Positions 37,681 through 52,034 are shown, counted from the first letter of the stretch. The stretch: DNA of 64,000 nucleotides from Linyphia triangularis (GCA_963978545.1 OZ021732.1:20319521-20383520); one strand, 5' to 3'. The notes: a model not told the origin generated them from the sequence alone. Made by a program: numbers and translations.

Positions 37681-38904
37681 TAAAGGTATACTGACAAGGC
37701 GATTACGTTATTTACTTCATTGTTTGGTCTGGTGGATTAACGTTGTCTAGAATTACACATTTTTGAGTAAATTTTCTTGTGTTATCCTTCATGTCATGAA
37801 AGTGCCTCTCAGTTTAAACCAATATATTTATAATACTTAAAAAATTAATTTAAAAAATAATGATTCCTTAATATATTCGCCAAGTAATGAAAAAAAAAAA
37901 AAAAAAAAATACTTCAATCGTGTAGTAATCAATCAACTTATCACTGACGTCCTTTTAGCATCTAATTCCTCTTAGTTTCCAATTGAATAGTAAGGTACAA
38001 AAGAATTGGCAGATCCGATCAATAAAATTCTTTACATTAGCAACGCTTTCAATTAGCTTGATAGATAAACTTAAAAGTATTTTCTGAGATACTCGTACCA
38101 CTCAAAAATCTATACGTGCTTTCACCTTGAGTTTCACTGTGAATTTAAATAATAAAAGGCTTCGGTTTTGCTTTTCCTTATCCGTAAACTAATTTTTTTC
38201 ATCAACACACTCATATTTCTCTGGACAAAGATGGACATCTTCAATAGAGCTTTTAGTTTAAAATTAAAGATTTTCAAAAGATAATTTTATTAGCCTTTCT
38301 TTATGAATATTTCCCCAAAAACTATATTTTCTTTAAATAAAGTTTTTTTAACACTTTTTTTTTTATTTTTTTTTTTATTTTTTATAATTCATATCCATTT
38401 TACTACGATGCTGTTGAAATGAAGAAGTTTTAATTTCACGTATGGTTAGAGTTAAATTATGCAAATATATCTAATGATGAGGTACTGCTTAACTTTTTAC
38501 TTTGTTTAAGAAGGCGTATAATGCTTATTTTCTTATTATTTAAAAGCAAATTGAACTATTTTTAAGGCTCAACTATCGAGATATCTACATATTTCTTATC
38601 ACTCATCCTTGAAATCGTCATTCTCGAGATCTTAGTTTTACGTGACACTCGGTAAATAACGATAAAATTATTATTTATCTGTTATTTTTTACAATAACAA
38701 CTATAATGTCAACATTGTCTATTGCCTAATAACAACAAGAGCATCAATATGTTTATTTTTTCACTATCACTTTGTTTAAGAAGGTTTATAATACTTATTT
38801 TCCTATTATTTAAAAGCAACTTGTACTTTGAAAAAGAACAGTATCAACCTGTTCTTTTTCGAAACAACAGCGAAAATATCACTGATTTACAATTAGAGCA
38901 AGAT

Positions 38905-39009
38905 AATCAATCGGTTCTGTTCCTCAGTATCAACTCGTTCTGTCCCTCAGTATCAACTCGTTCTGTTAATCTGTATTGTTCGTTCTGTTAATCAACTCGT
39001 TCTGTTTCA
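38905..39009 (+). repeat. Minisatellite forming the 3' splice-site region of the Ig2 exon
   Basis: Units of CAGTATCAACTCGTTCTGT and shortened forms (TCGTTCTGT, GTTCTGTTAATC) repeat up to the acceptor CTGTTTCAG. The pyrimidine tract is made of these units. Two of them carry their own CTCAG, which are potential decoy acceptors. Confidence 0.75.
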
Positions 39010-39010
39010 G

Positions 39011-39214
39011 GCCAGCCCGTTCCAGCCGTGACATGGTGGCGGGAGTCTGTTCTCTTGGACGATACTTACGAGGTGGATTCCAAAGGCGTAATCAGAAACG
39101 AGCTGTTGATATCTTCGTTACAGAGACATGATCTCATGGCTGTTCTGTCGTGCCAAGCTTCCAACAACAACGTCTCGGTGCCTACTTCCTCTTCAGTTAC
39201 CGTCGACATGAACT
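39011..39214 (+). CDS. Sidestep-like receptor, second half of Ig2
   Basis: The exon continues in frame from 33929 (GGQPVPAVTWWRE). It supplies the C-strand Trp pair, the DSKGVIRNELLISSLQRHDL stretch typical of Ig E-F strands, and the F-strand Cys in AVLSCQASN; an NVS sequon follows. It ends in SSVTVDMN plus one base at GTGAGT, again phase 1. Together with 33819-33929 this makes one Ig domain of about 100 residues. The next exon should begin Ig3, but I could not find it in the remaining 25 kb, so the following intron is very long or the exon was missed. Confidence 0.88.
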
Positions 39215-40399
39215 GTGAGTATCATTTATAGACTGTACTTGTTTTGAAGAAACCCTTTCGATAAAAATAGTCTTATGTCTTTTCCTTAGTTTCTGTTTGA
39301 GACTTTGTATACAATTAATGGGATGAGTCTACCGATAGATTTTTTTCTTCTGTAATCCTGCCGTTGTCTTCTCTTCGAGATGTAGCAAGCAATTTAAGGG
39401 ATTTAACACGGAAAATATTTAAAAAAAAAAGAACATTTAAATCTTCTTCCATATCAGTATAGTCTTCTACTTAAGATGCTGTAAGAAATTTTCATGAGAG
39501 GTCACATATAGGGATTTTAATACGGAGGAGTCAGAAAAAGAAATGTTATGCCTGGATTAAAAAATTTCGATGAATAAAATATAATAATATAATTTAAAGT
39601 TATTGATAGCTCATACTTCAGAAAATTAATTCAAAGGAATAACCTGTGAAAGTTTTTTTTATCGATCTTAAATGCTAATCTCTGAAATCATACTATATAA
39701 TAGTATGGCTTTCGATGTACTTTTTGAAATGGAAGTTATTTAAACATGCTTTGGAATGAATTCGAATATAAAAAAAGCTGAATACGAGGTTTAATGTTTC
39801 CCAGCTCCATTTAACATGATCATGCCTAATTTCATTCGTGTCCCCCTCATGTAAAACATGTTCTTTGAATTAGGATACTATAACTTACTGTTCTCTCGAT
39901 TGGTTACAATGTGACATGTTACAATAATTTGAACGTGCTATCAATTTCGTTGCCATAGAAACTCACTTCTATTTCTGATAGTCTGCTTTTGTCAATATCG
40001 ATTGGGAAGTTATCTATCACTTATAGTTTCTGTGCCACTGTAGATTGCGAGTAATTTCTCATAAATGACAATCGAATGTTTTTAGATGAATATATGCGCT
40101 GCAAGATAAATAAATATTTGTCCCGAGATAGAGAATCGGTTCAAGTTCTTTTAAAGATGAAAAAAATATTTTCATTTGTCTTCATTCTTATACATGAATG
40201 TAATTTTTCTTTTATATAAGGATTTGATCAGTAGATTGAAATGTTGTAGTGTAAGACATCATGTGCAAGTTGATGAATCCAAACAAAAGGGGCTTATCTG
40301 ATGGATGGATGGTTAGAGCTCCAACAGCAAGCATCATAGTGATATGCTTGCATCATGGGTTAGATATGGATATTTGTTGTGGTTCGGAATCCACGTTAA
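39215..40399 (+). other. Start of intron 3, no exon recognised
   Basis: AT-rich sequence. A tRNA-like stretch near 40300-40395 includes GTGGTTCGGAATCCAC, a B box with one extra base. It could be a degraded SINE, but I do not call it. Confidence 0.5.
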
Positions 40400-40612
40400 C
40401 TTATTATAGACGACTTTGAAAAGGCTAAACACGCATTGTTTTTAACTTTGAGCATGTTTATTTAGGGTATACTTTGAATTTTTCCAGATTTTTTGGAGAA
40501 TTATTTTTATGATTTTTAAAAAACACTAAGTGGGACTACAATTGTAATTTATTAGCAAGGGAAAAAATAAAAAGTCTGTTGGCAAGTTTTCTGGCCAACC
40601 GTCGTTAATGGG
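40400..40612. mobile_element. Candidate short piggyBac-like element, 213 bp
   Basis: TTAA lies on both sides (40396-40399, 40613-40616). Inward from the right, the inverted end reads CCCATTAACGACGGTTGG; the left end reads CTTATTATAGACGACTTTG, a poor match that keeps ATTA and GACGAC. The call rests mainly on the right end and the TTAA flanks. Confidence 0.4.
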
Positions 40613-40813
40613 TTAAGATGTAGGTTGGTTGGTTGTTTTCAGATTATCTGGAGCCGTCAGCAACACGAGGGCTATAATGCGCCGAAACATTCGTGATTAG
40701 ACAAGCCAACATACATTTACAAACACAAATGCCTAACACGGAACTCGAACCCGCAACCTCGCGGTCTAGAAGCTAGCACGCTAACCACTATACCGTTTGG
40801 TTAAGATGTAGGA
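40611..40813 (-). mobile_element. tRNA-derived SINE, copy B, with 14-bp target site duplication
   Basis: The element (40625-40799) lies between perfect copies of GGTTAAGATGTAGG (40611-40624, 40800-40813). It has the same orientation, A box, B box (GCGGGTTCGAGTTCC) and body as copy A. Its AACC tail is one unit longer. The target includes the TTAA of the candidate piggyBac element next to it. Confidence 0.9.
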
Positions 40814-41876
40814 CACGGCCTGGTAAATCATCATTACTTGCACACAAATAGGACATAACGCTTAAAACCAACCAAACAATATACATTACGCAATGGAGTT
40901 GAGTACAATTTATCTAACAACTTTCACACTACCTTCATTTGATGATAATTAAAAATAAGTGTTTATAAACAAACAGCATTTAAAAATAATGTGTTACATG
41001 AAATATATGTAAGTTTTATATTTCTATGTCCAAAGTGTTAGTTTGTCTAGATTTCAAAAGGAAGTACTCTTCCGCAATAAAAAAATCATCGTGTCTTTTC
41101 AAGTACAAAAATTTAAAGAAAAAGGAATTTTGAACAAATTATCTACAACCAGTCTTGTAATTTACCTCAATGTTTAAGTCACTTTATTTTAATCTGAGTA
41201 TTGTTTTCTTAGTTTTTGTCTGTATACGTTACTCTTCCGGTGCTGCATTTAAATTTTTCTTAATTATTCAATTTAGATAACCAAACTAAGTTAAAAAAAA
41301 AAAAAAAAACTAAGTTAATATATACGACTCCATTATAAAATCCAAATTAATTTGAAAGTTATTACTATTTTTTTTTACTTAAACTCGCTTAAATTACGAT
41401 ATTAAATTTCAATTCACACAGCTTCCTTTGTGATAGAAATTTCAAATCTCATTTACAAATGGCAATAAATTATCCAACATTTCATTTATCTCTTACTCAG
41501 CCACAAATAGAGAAACATGAGTATTTAATTTAGATCCTAACACTTCGGTTGAAAAAAAATTTGAAAGATAAAAAAAACTTCCCTCCTAAAACCGAAATAA
41601 ACGACGCATATATTCATATAAAATAGGTAATTCAATTTGCATAACAAAACAACTACACTTTTGGGAGGAAGAAATGAATGTACAAAACGGTAATCCTAGC
41701 TGCAAATGGAAATGGCGAAAAATAAATAATATATTCTGCTTTTAGTACATTTTCTCTATTGAAAGAATTACGACTAAAAAAAAAGTCATCAAACACCCTA
41801 AAAGGGGAAAAGAAAATAGTCTCTATTGGCAGCTACTGTTGCTTCGATATCTTCTTTTATTGTGTAAATTCGATAT

Positions 41877-41929
<53 letters not shown>

Positions 41930-44900
41930 TTCTTAGTCTTTAAGTCCTTATGTGATGGAAGTTAAATGTATTACAAATCGAACTGCGACCTTTAGATCGG
42001 TGTTAGTGTAGCTTTTTTTATGTTAATGGCATTTGTCATTGTACAATGATGGAAGGTGGCTTTCGCTTTAAGAAGAGGTGGTATTATCTGAAAAAAAACC
42101 CCACCTTTTTTGCTATTCTTTTTTTTTTTTTTTTTTTCCCCCTTTTTTTCTTTTCTTCTTCTTTTTTCAAAAGAGTAAGTCCACTTTAAATACAATTTAA
42201 ACCTGAAAAAGCCTTTGAAGACATTCTGGAAATCTGAAAAATGTGTACGATAATGCGCTTTTCTACCGTTTTGATACATTTAACAGACAAAATGCATTAT
42301 AAGTACATAACATTATATATATATATACAAAACTCTTTTCAATATTTTATCAATTGCTTAATGCTTGGTAAAAAAATAATCCAAATGTCATTCGAGAACG
42401 TTTCACACGCCGAGTGTTTTTGACCCGCTCTATGCATATCCCATCCTTAGAAAGAATTTTTTACTTATATATTTATATTTTTCTTATGTATGTTAGTTTC
42501 AGAACCCAAAGGAATAGTTTTAGAATTACTTTGCTGTCTGTGTGCCCTTTAAAGCATTAAAATTTGATTAATGAAGAAACATGGTGGGACAATTAAAATT
42601 AAAATAGACACCATGGCTAGTTGTCAATAATCAACACATGTGAAAGTACATGCCAGTAAAAGAATGTCAGTTTAAGTCTGTAATAACAATAAAGTTATGA
42701 AGAAATAAAACTTTTTACTGTACTGATATATTTGTTGTGACGGTCTATTGATTTCCATACGTAAAAGATAATTGTTATTATTTCCTGAATTCAATTCAAA
42801 TTTAGTGTTATTTTATTGAATTTCTGCTGTGCCTGAAACAATTTTAATTGCCTCTAATTAATTGCTCTTTACAATAGAGCACATTAAAATTAACTACTTA
42901 AGTGCCTTTTCTATAAGTTTTCCATGTATTTACTATAAAATACCAAGATATGGCTCTTTATTGTGAGTATACTAAAGATGTTTCCAATATAAGAAATTAT
43001 ATTTTAAGACATTAGTAAATGTACTAAATATTATTAAATACCTTTGAAAATTAGATAACAATAAAAAAAAAAAAAAATCACCCTAAAAACATAACTCGCT
43101 ACTATATAATAAGAAGAAAAAAATCTAATTTTATTTAAAAATTATATTAGAATGGCCCACTGTAAATTTTTTTATCATTACAAATAAAATATAAATGTAT
43201 TCCAAATAAAATATCAAAAGAAATATCTCAAAGTCATAAAATAAAATTTTTACAATAAACAAATATTTTTTTTTTTGTCAATAACTTACATTAAGCATAA
43301 ATCATCTTCCAATCTAAAGAAACATTCTGAATTGAATGGTATCTGAATATTCAAGAGCATTTACTACGAATGAATTGTGAAACTCGATCGAGCATATTTT
43401 ATTACACATCACTGCTTTCAAAGAACAAAATGCTTTGAAAGATAATCATTCATGATTTCTAAATGCATAAGAAATACAAAGATCTACTTCAATACTACAA
43501 CCCTTTCAGGGTTACGTGATCTTAAGATTTGTGTGATTTTCCATTCAAAAACTGGAAAGTCACCATTTTCACTCATGCTTTTTAAGTTCAATGTCGAAAG
43601 GTATTAACATCGCCACCGTCTTCAAAAGCCATCCTTCGTTCCCTGAACATTTGTCAGCGTTTTCCTGCTCTTGCTCTACAACTCAAAACTTGGAAACTCG
43701 GGAAAAGGAAATCCCTAAAAAAAAAAAAGCATAAATAAATTCAAATAAAATATAAGTAATATATAAGGCTAGAGAAAAAGACGAAAAAAGGAATGCGAAA
43801 TTTCCTATTTCTAAAGCAAAGTCTAGTCAGAAGGAAAGTGTTAAAAAGTTTAAATTCGTAAAGAGAGAGAGAAAAAAAAAAATCTTGAAAATAAAATGAT
43901 AAGACTGCTTGCTCTCTGTACTTCAAATACGTTACCAAGCAGTTCCGTTTTATCTTAATGATGCGAAATCAGAAAATTTCAAGTGGAAGATGAAATTCTA
44001 AACCACCCGATTTCGTTTTTTTCAGTTACACTTTTAAGGGATTTTTTCAAAAGTAGTTTCCCAAGGAGGTTTTTAAAATGCTAGTTTTAAGCAAGATAGA
44101 AGTGCTCGTTCTTTGGTACATAAATAAAATGGTATCTTTCAAGTGATATTTGTTTTCGAAACAAATGCGAAATATTTTTCTTAAGATAAGAAGTTTAGTT
44201 CTTTTACGCTTGTGAGGCTTTGTATGGATATACTTTCTTGTAAGTTTATCGGGATTTTTTGCTCTGGTCTGGAACAACGTGTTTTTTCAAGGGATGGGCC
44301 ATAATATTTCAGATGAGTTAAGCCAAACACGTTCCTTTTGACTTTCAATATACGATTTATATTTTGAAGCTAACTACAATTTATTTTTATATTCTCACAG
44401 CGTCTGAGGTATTTATCTTATGTCATAAATACGATAGAATCTAGTACAAATGCATATGTACATCACATTTGCAGTAGTCTCCAATTTTATCAAGATGTTT
44501 TGGATGACATATAAATTATGATGTTTGTGTGCATTGATATTTTTTTCGCAAGGTATACATGCTAGCTATACTGCTCTTTAACATCGTCAGATAAGCGAAC
44601 CTCTGAAAATAGCCCGTGTTTCAGGGTATAGTACCTTTGAATGCGGAACGGCATTTTCGTTTTCAAATGAGAGCAAATCTGGAAAAAATTATTCCAAATA
44701 TTCCAACAATCGATTAGAGACTATTTGTCACAATAACCGTCGTATCTGCACACTTTGAAAATAAATACTTCAGACCCTCAGGTGTGTCTAGATCTCAATA
44801 CCACTAGCAAGCTATGTACGCATACTGACTCTTGGGGGGGGGGGGGATGTGATGGATAATGGATATTACGCAAATGGAGGATATCTCCCTTACGAAACAA

Positions 44901-45251
44901 AGATGGATAGAGTATTAAACCAGAAGTCTTCTACCTAGTATTTGTGGCAGGGAAGTTTGCGTTTAAGAGTCAGTTGGGCAGTTGTTGTAGAGTTTTGAAT
45001 AACTAGTATTCTTGCAGTTAAAACCCTTTCATCTTGGGCCTAAGAGTGCGTAAAGGGAATGATAATCGAAATACGCCTTGATGAAGCATCGTAAACAAAA
45101 ACTTGCTGGTGTAGAAGGATCACTGTATAAAATTTCGCAATAGTCAACTTGAAATGGCATCTCCTAAACAAAAGTTTCTACTACAGTTAAAGCTTCCCAT
45201 GCAGTATAGACAGTTGAAGTAAGTACTGTTTGTCTATGTACAGATTAGCTC
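40814..45251. other. AT-rich DNA, probably intronic, no gene recognised
   Basis: Contains a T run of about 40 at 41887-41926 and a T-rich tract at 42119-42160. No coding or transposon sequence that I can support. Confidence 0.5.
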
Positions 45252-45288
45252 CCACCAGATAGTCTGGTTGGTGATGGTTACTATAGAA
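45252..45288 (+). repeat. Second copy of the CCACCAGATAGTCT block
   Basis: Matches 2401-2437 in the same orientation. The flanks share little beyond an upstream ACTGT-TGT stretch, so the full repeat is degraded. Confidence 0.5.
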
Positions 45289-48200
45289 CAGCATTAGCCA
45301 CTACGCACCCCGCGATAGCTTTATCTGCGGCCCTCCAGCACCACAGAAATCAAATTTCGTTGTATGGACTTTTTTTTGTATAATTTTTATTTGTCCAAAA
45401 TCGCATATGTTTAGTATCTGGAACAGCGTTCTCCGTAACTTGGCCATAAGAAACTATACTAAGAAACTTTCAGCGAGATGGTTTTTATCGAAAATAAGTA
45501 GAGGAATACCTTAACTGACTCTTATTTGAATGAATCATTGCGATTGGCTACGACAAATACCCAAACAGACGTCGAATCTATCATAAATAAAATGGAACGA
45601 TTTCTATCGTCATATTCTCTCAATTGATATCGTCTAAAACGGGAGGAATCTGGAAGTAGAGTTTAAATACCTTTATTAAAAGTTAGGCCAATTCATATTG
45701 TCGGGTTGCAATAAAAAAAAAAATCCCTTCTTTCTTTTTACTTTGATTTACGATGAAAATTCTTATTTTCTAATTATTTGGATAAAAATTATCATTTATG
45801 AAATTTAATTTTAATGAGATAAAAAATTTCAATATTTTTTTCTGTTTTCAGGAATGCTTTATATTGTTGAACCTATAGTTATTAGATAAATATATTGGCG
45901 TATTCGGTATAAATCTGCGGCCCACGGGAAGCTCCAACTTAAGTCATACGTCCCGTCTCTAAAAGTTAATGCCGAACGCTGCTACAGAAACACTACTCGA
46001 TTACATTCATTTAGAATAGGGGAATTAGCATTCAGGATATTAATATCCTAAATATTACAATACTGTACATGTAGATGTCTCTTTCCTGGAATTCCTTGTG
46101 AAAATTGGGGCTTGTCTTTTTTCCAAGGAAAAAGACGACGCTAGACTTCATGGCGGGAGCTATTATTGAGATAGACAGACAGTAATGGCCTAAACTATTA
46201 AGACATAATACAGGTAAACACCCGAAATTAACGATAATCATTGAACTTGGCGAAAGGTTTTAGCTCGTCAGTATGTCAGTTCAAAACTATAAGACTGTGG
46301 CTTTATATTAAATCAGCATTCTATATATATTGTTTACTGACAATATTTTTAGATCATTAAAAATATACTTAATTGCCAATCGACACAATCACACTTTATT
46401 CTCAACCGCAATAAAACTAAACTAATGATTTTTTTGATCGATAACACATTTTTACTTACTTTATATTGTAAGTTTTTTTTAATTTCTCTTTTTTGATGGA
46501 TGAGCCAGAAACAAGTCTTTTTTTTTTTTTTTTTTTTATGTCATTTTAAATGTTTCCATGAATAATTCTGAGATACTTCCAGGATCCATCTTCTATTTTT
46601 TGACAGAAATGATTGATTACGCGTAAAATGGATGTCGCAAAATTTTATACGTTCGTTATCATGTAAGTAATATGTAACGATGATAATACACGCATTGATA
46701 ACTTGAAGGTGAACGTTACTATGACAGCTCTTCAGCTTCCCATTTTCAATTTTTTTATTTTTTCAGTCGATAATAGGAAGCTAAGTAAAGTACAACAAGT
46801 GGATTCATTATTAACCAAACACAAGTATCTATTGAATGTTAAAGTTCCGACTTTTCATTAACTGAAACATATCACTCAACAGAATTATGCCGGGGCTTTC
46901 TGTGTCACACTTTTCGGCTTTATTTTGCTCTTTTCTATAGTAAAAACTAGGTTCATTTTGTATATTGGTTATTTTATTAGTTTCCTGCTTCAAGAGATAT
47001 GCGAGGACCTCACTGTTCCATAGCATTGTATCAATAACATGTACAATTATGCCTCGTTATTTTGAACTTAGTCAGATGATGACACATCGACACCTGAGCT
47101 AGCTCCACCCCTTTCGCTCTCAACATTCAAGACATACCCCTGATTGAGCATTGAGATCCACATGAGTATTTAATATGCAGCAGCCACCATTATTTCTACA
47201 AGCCAGTGCTATCTGACACGATTCCACGATCTTCGTATCCTTATACCGAATTCGCTGCTAACCGAGACACTGAGGTGTATTTTACATAATTATGAAAAGC
47301 AATACTTGCATAATATATTAATATATTTAAAGGTATCTTTATATTTATTACACAAGGCGGGTTTTTTTATGACAGAAAACCCACTTCAACTATTCAACCA
47401 ATTAGTATGATCAAAATACCATTTAAAAAGACTTAAAAATCAGATGTACTTAAAGTACAAAAAAAATATACAATAATGTGTTATTTTAATTTCCATACTA
47501 TTTGTAATTATTGTGCTGTAGAACATGACTTTACTACAGTAATTTTTGATAATCGGAATGGAAACAATTAACTTATCTGTAACATTGCTGTTTATATTTT
47601 AAAGTATGTGGTCATCGCAATGGTGTTGACAAATAGTCTCATATTGTCTATTGGGCTGCCTGGTAGGAATATTTCCGGGTTTTCTCCGATTCGAGACGCA
47701 ATTGTAGGCAGTTTCCTCTTACAATGCACCATGGAAGGAATTTCTCTTTTCACATAAACGCTGACCAAATGATGTTCCATCGCAGTATACGAATTTGTCA
47801 AGCACAAAGATCGTATCTGCATTTTGTGACCAAACTGAGTTATTGTAACCAGGTTATCTGCAGTTTGGTCTATCCAATGATAAGATTGGATGGCTGAAGA
47901 TAATAAGTTAAGTCCATAAGTTAGAATGAACTACATAAAGTTTTATCATCTTCATGATTCTAACATATTAAAATGCAATTATTCATTCTGAGCTCAGTTG
48001 CATATAAGACTTAAGCTGTGCTTTTTGTGCCGCACCATCTTCAACACAACCAACCTCTCATTTTTGGTAAACTAATAATTACCCTATAACTAAGTCTAAA
48101 ATAACAAACCAAACATTAACCACACGGAAATTCACAGTTAAGACTTAAATTATCTCAGTACAATTTTAATGATCGTTCAATAAAACATAATAGCCCATTC

Positions 48201-49621
48201 ATCTCCATCTCATTTCAAATTTCCAAAGGAACGCGCTCGTAATTTCTCGTTTATTTTAAAAATAACAATTAGCTTAAAACGAAAATCCGCCAATGTAATA
48301 AATTGCATGCCAAAACAATTAATAACGGACCGCAATTTTCTACCTCAACAAAGCAACAGCGGTGATTCACAGTAATTGCAGTTATTAAAATCTGCATTGT
48401 TTTCTAGAAGCTTCACAATGTGTAGTTATCATCCCCAAACTTCTTAAATAGGGCGATTAATATTATAATGGGGCTCTTTCGATTGACTGATTAGCCTTAT
48501 CAAGGGATATAATTATGAATTATAAGAAATTTAAAGACAGCTTTTTTTTTCCAGCTCTAGGTGATTAAATTAGAATTGTTATACTTTATAGACTTTATCC
48601 GATTAAATATTTTCTGATTTTATTATTATTATTTTTTTAGAATAATGAAGTTATGGAAATTGAAAAATGAATTAAAGGATTATATATAGTTCGTTTAACT
48701 CTAGAAGCTTTTTAGTAAAATTGTTGGATGGTATTTGTTATAAAAACCATTAAAATGTATTTCTAAACGCTGGGTTTCTTTGGCAAAAATTATTGTTTGG
48801 AGATAAATTTTACGAGGGCTGCATAAGGTTTATTTATGGGGGTCATTTTCATTTGGATGAATTTGTCAATAAACATAACTGGTGCGTATAAGTTACATAT
48901 AAGTTATTGAATTCCTGCCTTGCAAAACCCACTGCATTCTGCAAAGTGACAGTTGGGATTGCACTATCCAGTGAAGAGATTATAAGGTCCATTTCATAAT
49001 TTAAGGGAGGATCCGTAAGCAAAACCCTAAAATTTTAATAATGAGTTTAGTAGCACCAAATTTTTTATACAAATAAAACATAAATTTTTAAGCAATTATT
49101 CACAGAATTTTTTGTTTTTTTAATTTATAATTTTTGTTTTTTGGCCGAAACATATGCCTTTTTAAAATGACTACTCCTCCTTCAATTTTTAATATTTATT
49201 TTTTTAATTCAAAACTAATTAATTATATTAAAGTATACTCTAAAGATGTAGGGGTAGATTTTTTTTAATTAGTTTGACAGGAGATTTTAAGAAGATATTT
49301 TGTGTTTTTCACAAGAAATTTTTATATTTTCAAAAAAAATTCCTATTTTTTTAATTCTTAAAAAAAAAGCTAATGCAATTTACTAAAAAAACTCTCCCTA
49401 CATTTATAAAACAGGTATTCAACATTTCTAAAATATGAACAGTTTAAATCTAAGGAAATTTTTCTCTAAGCCTTAGCATTTTAAACACAGTCAAAATTGC
49501 AAATTCTAGATTTCGAGAAAAATAAAAACTTGTATACAACTACATAGTAGATTGGTATGTAAAAGCTTAAAAATCAAATGTTTGTAGTTCCCTAGAAGTT
49601 TGAAATTTCTCTCATGTCTTC

Positions 49622-49624
<3 letters not shown>
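45289..49624. other. AT-rich DNA without a firm gene
   Basis: The minus-strand frame at 47592-47822 (76 codons) has more balanced amino-acid use than its neighbours, but I recognise no family and see no splice sites. Nothing else is supported. Confidence 0.45.

Positions 49625-49690
<66 letters not shown>
49625..49690. repeat. (AT)n microsatellite, about 65 bp
   Basis: Pure TA/AT array; flanking frames only extend through it. Confidence 0.97.
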
Positions 49691-49691
<1 letters not shown>

Positions 49692-51940
49692 CTTAATTTT
49701 ATGCAATAAATTAAAAAAAAAAAAAACATTATTTTCCCCAAATTTTTTCGATGTTTGGGGTACGGGTCTCCCTTTCCGCTGTATTTACGCAGTATTCAGA
49801 TTTTACAACAATCTGTTGCTACATTTCAATATTGTAACTAATTTTTCACACCAGTGCATTTAAAATTCCATACCTGTCTATTCAACATATCACTTGTCTT
49901 TTCTTGCTTTTCGTAGTCATCTCATTTAAATTAGAGAGTCATTTTGGAAAAATTCTGTATATTGTGAGGGTTATTGATAAGTTACAGAAGTTTTCAACTG
50001 TTGATTATTTACGAAAATGTTGGTAGTAAAGGAAAAAACGGATTCACAAAATGCTAAAAAAGGGATGGAGTTTTTCTTCACAAAGTGAAAAATATTTTCC
50101 ATTATTTATACCAACAGAAAAAATTTTATATTCAAATTTTATTATTGAATAAAATTGGGTAGTAGTTCACAAAAACTTTCAGCGCCTTCTATTGCTGAAG
50201 AAAGTAATTATTATTTTATTTCTTTAAAAAAAAAAAAAATCCTATTCTTTTAAAAACTACATTTTTCTATTCTTATTTGTTCCTGAATTATCAATTTTCA
50301 AAAAGTACTGTTACTTTTCGACTCACTGTACATTACATTAATTTATTAATGGAAGTAAGTTAAATTATAAACTTGAATTAATAAACTAATCCTTTCAAAT
50401 AAAATGCACCACATACTTAAAATTCAAACTATAAGCTTTTTTAATAAAAGCTTATTGGAAAATATTTTTCTATGTCCGAATCTTTTGATATGATTGAATT
50501 CTACCACTTCATGCATATTACAATTTAAAAAAATTACAAATGACATACGCTCTTCTGCTTTATAAAATCAGCTTCAAAAGTAATATTTTATTTGAACGTA
50601 TACGATTTAAAGTGACTTCCACTGGAGATTTAATCCCCAGTAACTTAGTGGTAAATAACTTAGAAAACGTTTTCTCTCAAAATACTCAAACCATTCGGTT
50701 TCTAAGCTTTCTTCGACAAACTTCGCAACTTCCTACGAAAGTTCCTTTAATAAAGTAAACGAGACATATACCCCCCCCCCCCCCGACTAGAATATATAAT
50801 TAATTCTTTTTAAGCTATTATAAATACTTTCGAAATGAAGTGATCCTTATATAGAATTGTTAAGCATTTACGTACAAGAATACTCAATATATGTTTCAAT
50901 CGGCAATGGCTACCTGGATTTTAAGTTTATTCCTATCTCGAATCTCGTTTTTACATTTAAATTAGAATTTCAATCTTAAAATTTGCAATATACATTACTA
51001 TACAAGTACATAAATATTACAATATAATTACACATGTATATATTACAATACAATTCCATATATATTACAATACAATTACGATTTTCAATGTAAGAAACGC
51101 CGACATTCTTACTTTAGCAAAGCATTGTATATAATACCTTGCCATTCTATATAATGACAAAATTCTATTTAGTTAAAGTATGAAAGAAAATGGATCATGA
51201 TAAGATGATTGTTTAAAAGACGTACATACTTCATGTCTATTGACCATGACTCCTTCAACACTACATTTTGGTTTTTCAACAAATTTAAGATAAATTGCGT
51301 ATTTTGACACTACCGAACAAAGCAAAAGTTACAAATGGCAAATTCTGAGCCTTAAAAGTTACATGTCTTGCCACGTGATCTTTGAAATGAATCGGAAGCG
51401 TATTTCATACTTTTCTGGATTGTCATCTAACATTCAATAGAATGCATAGGAAATGGGGTAAACTTTAATAGTTTAGCACATCGCCTGAAAACGACTAACA
51501 TTCTATAACATATCTTGGTGTTATATAGAATGCCGGCTCTCACATTCCTGATAGCATATATTAGAATATACAGGCTTTATTAAAAAACAAAAATCAGCTT
51601 CTTTTCAAGATCAGGTTTATTTGAAGAAAAAAAAGAGTATGTTTATAATTGCTACACGATTTTTAAAATATACTCAAACATGACTGCTACTAAAAATAAA
51701 TATATATGGCATAAAACTGAACTGCATAGATTATTATATTTAAGTTTTCAGAACTAAAGTGTATTTACAATATTATCTTAATGTTTAGTTTTATGTGGTA
51801 AAAATTAATTTTAAATAAAATGAAAAATTAGGCTCTTTTGATTTTTTACACAGTGAGCTTTTGTAATGTATGAACTAAATGTTTAATATTTGACTTACTT
51901 CAAATTAACAAAAGAAATAGCAGTATACAAAAAAGTGCGG

Positions 51941-51942
<2 letters not shown>
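49691..51942. other. AT-rich DNA with a minor TATTACAATA tandem
   Basis: A degenerate ~22-bp tandem (ATTACAATACAATT) lies at 51005-51080 and a C run at 50772-50784. No gene is recognised. Confidence 0.5.

Positions 51943-52031
<89 letters not shown>
51943..52031. repeat. (AT)n microsatellite, about 89 bp
   Basis: Pure AT dinucleotide array. Confidence 0.97.

Positions 52032-52034
<3 letters not shown>

Noticed and set aside
40258..40395. tRNA-type SINE with GTGGTTCGGAATCCAC
   Set aside because: The B box has an extra base, the A-B distance is too long, and no duplication or second copy is seen.
47592..47822. Host or transposon gene on the minus strand
   Set aside because: 76 codons with no recognised motif, no splice sites and no extension in frame; not enough to call.
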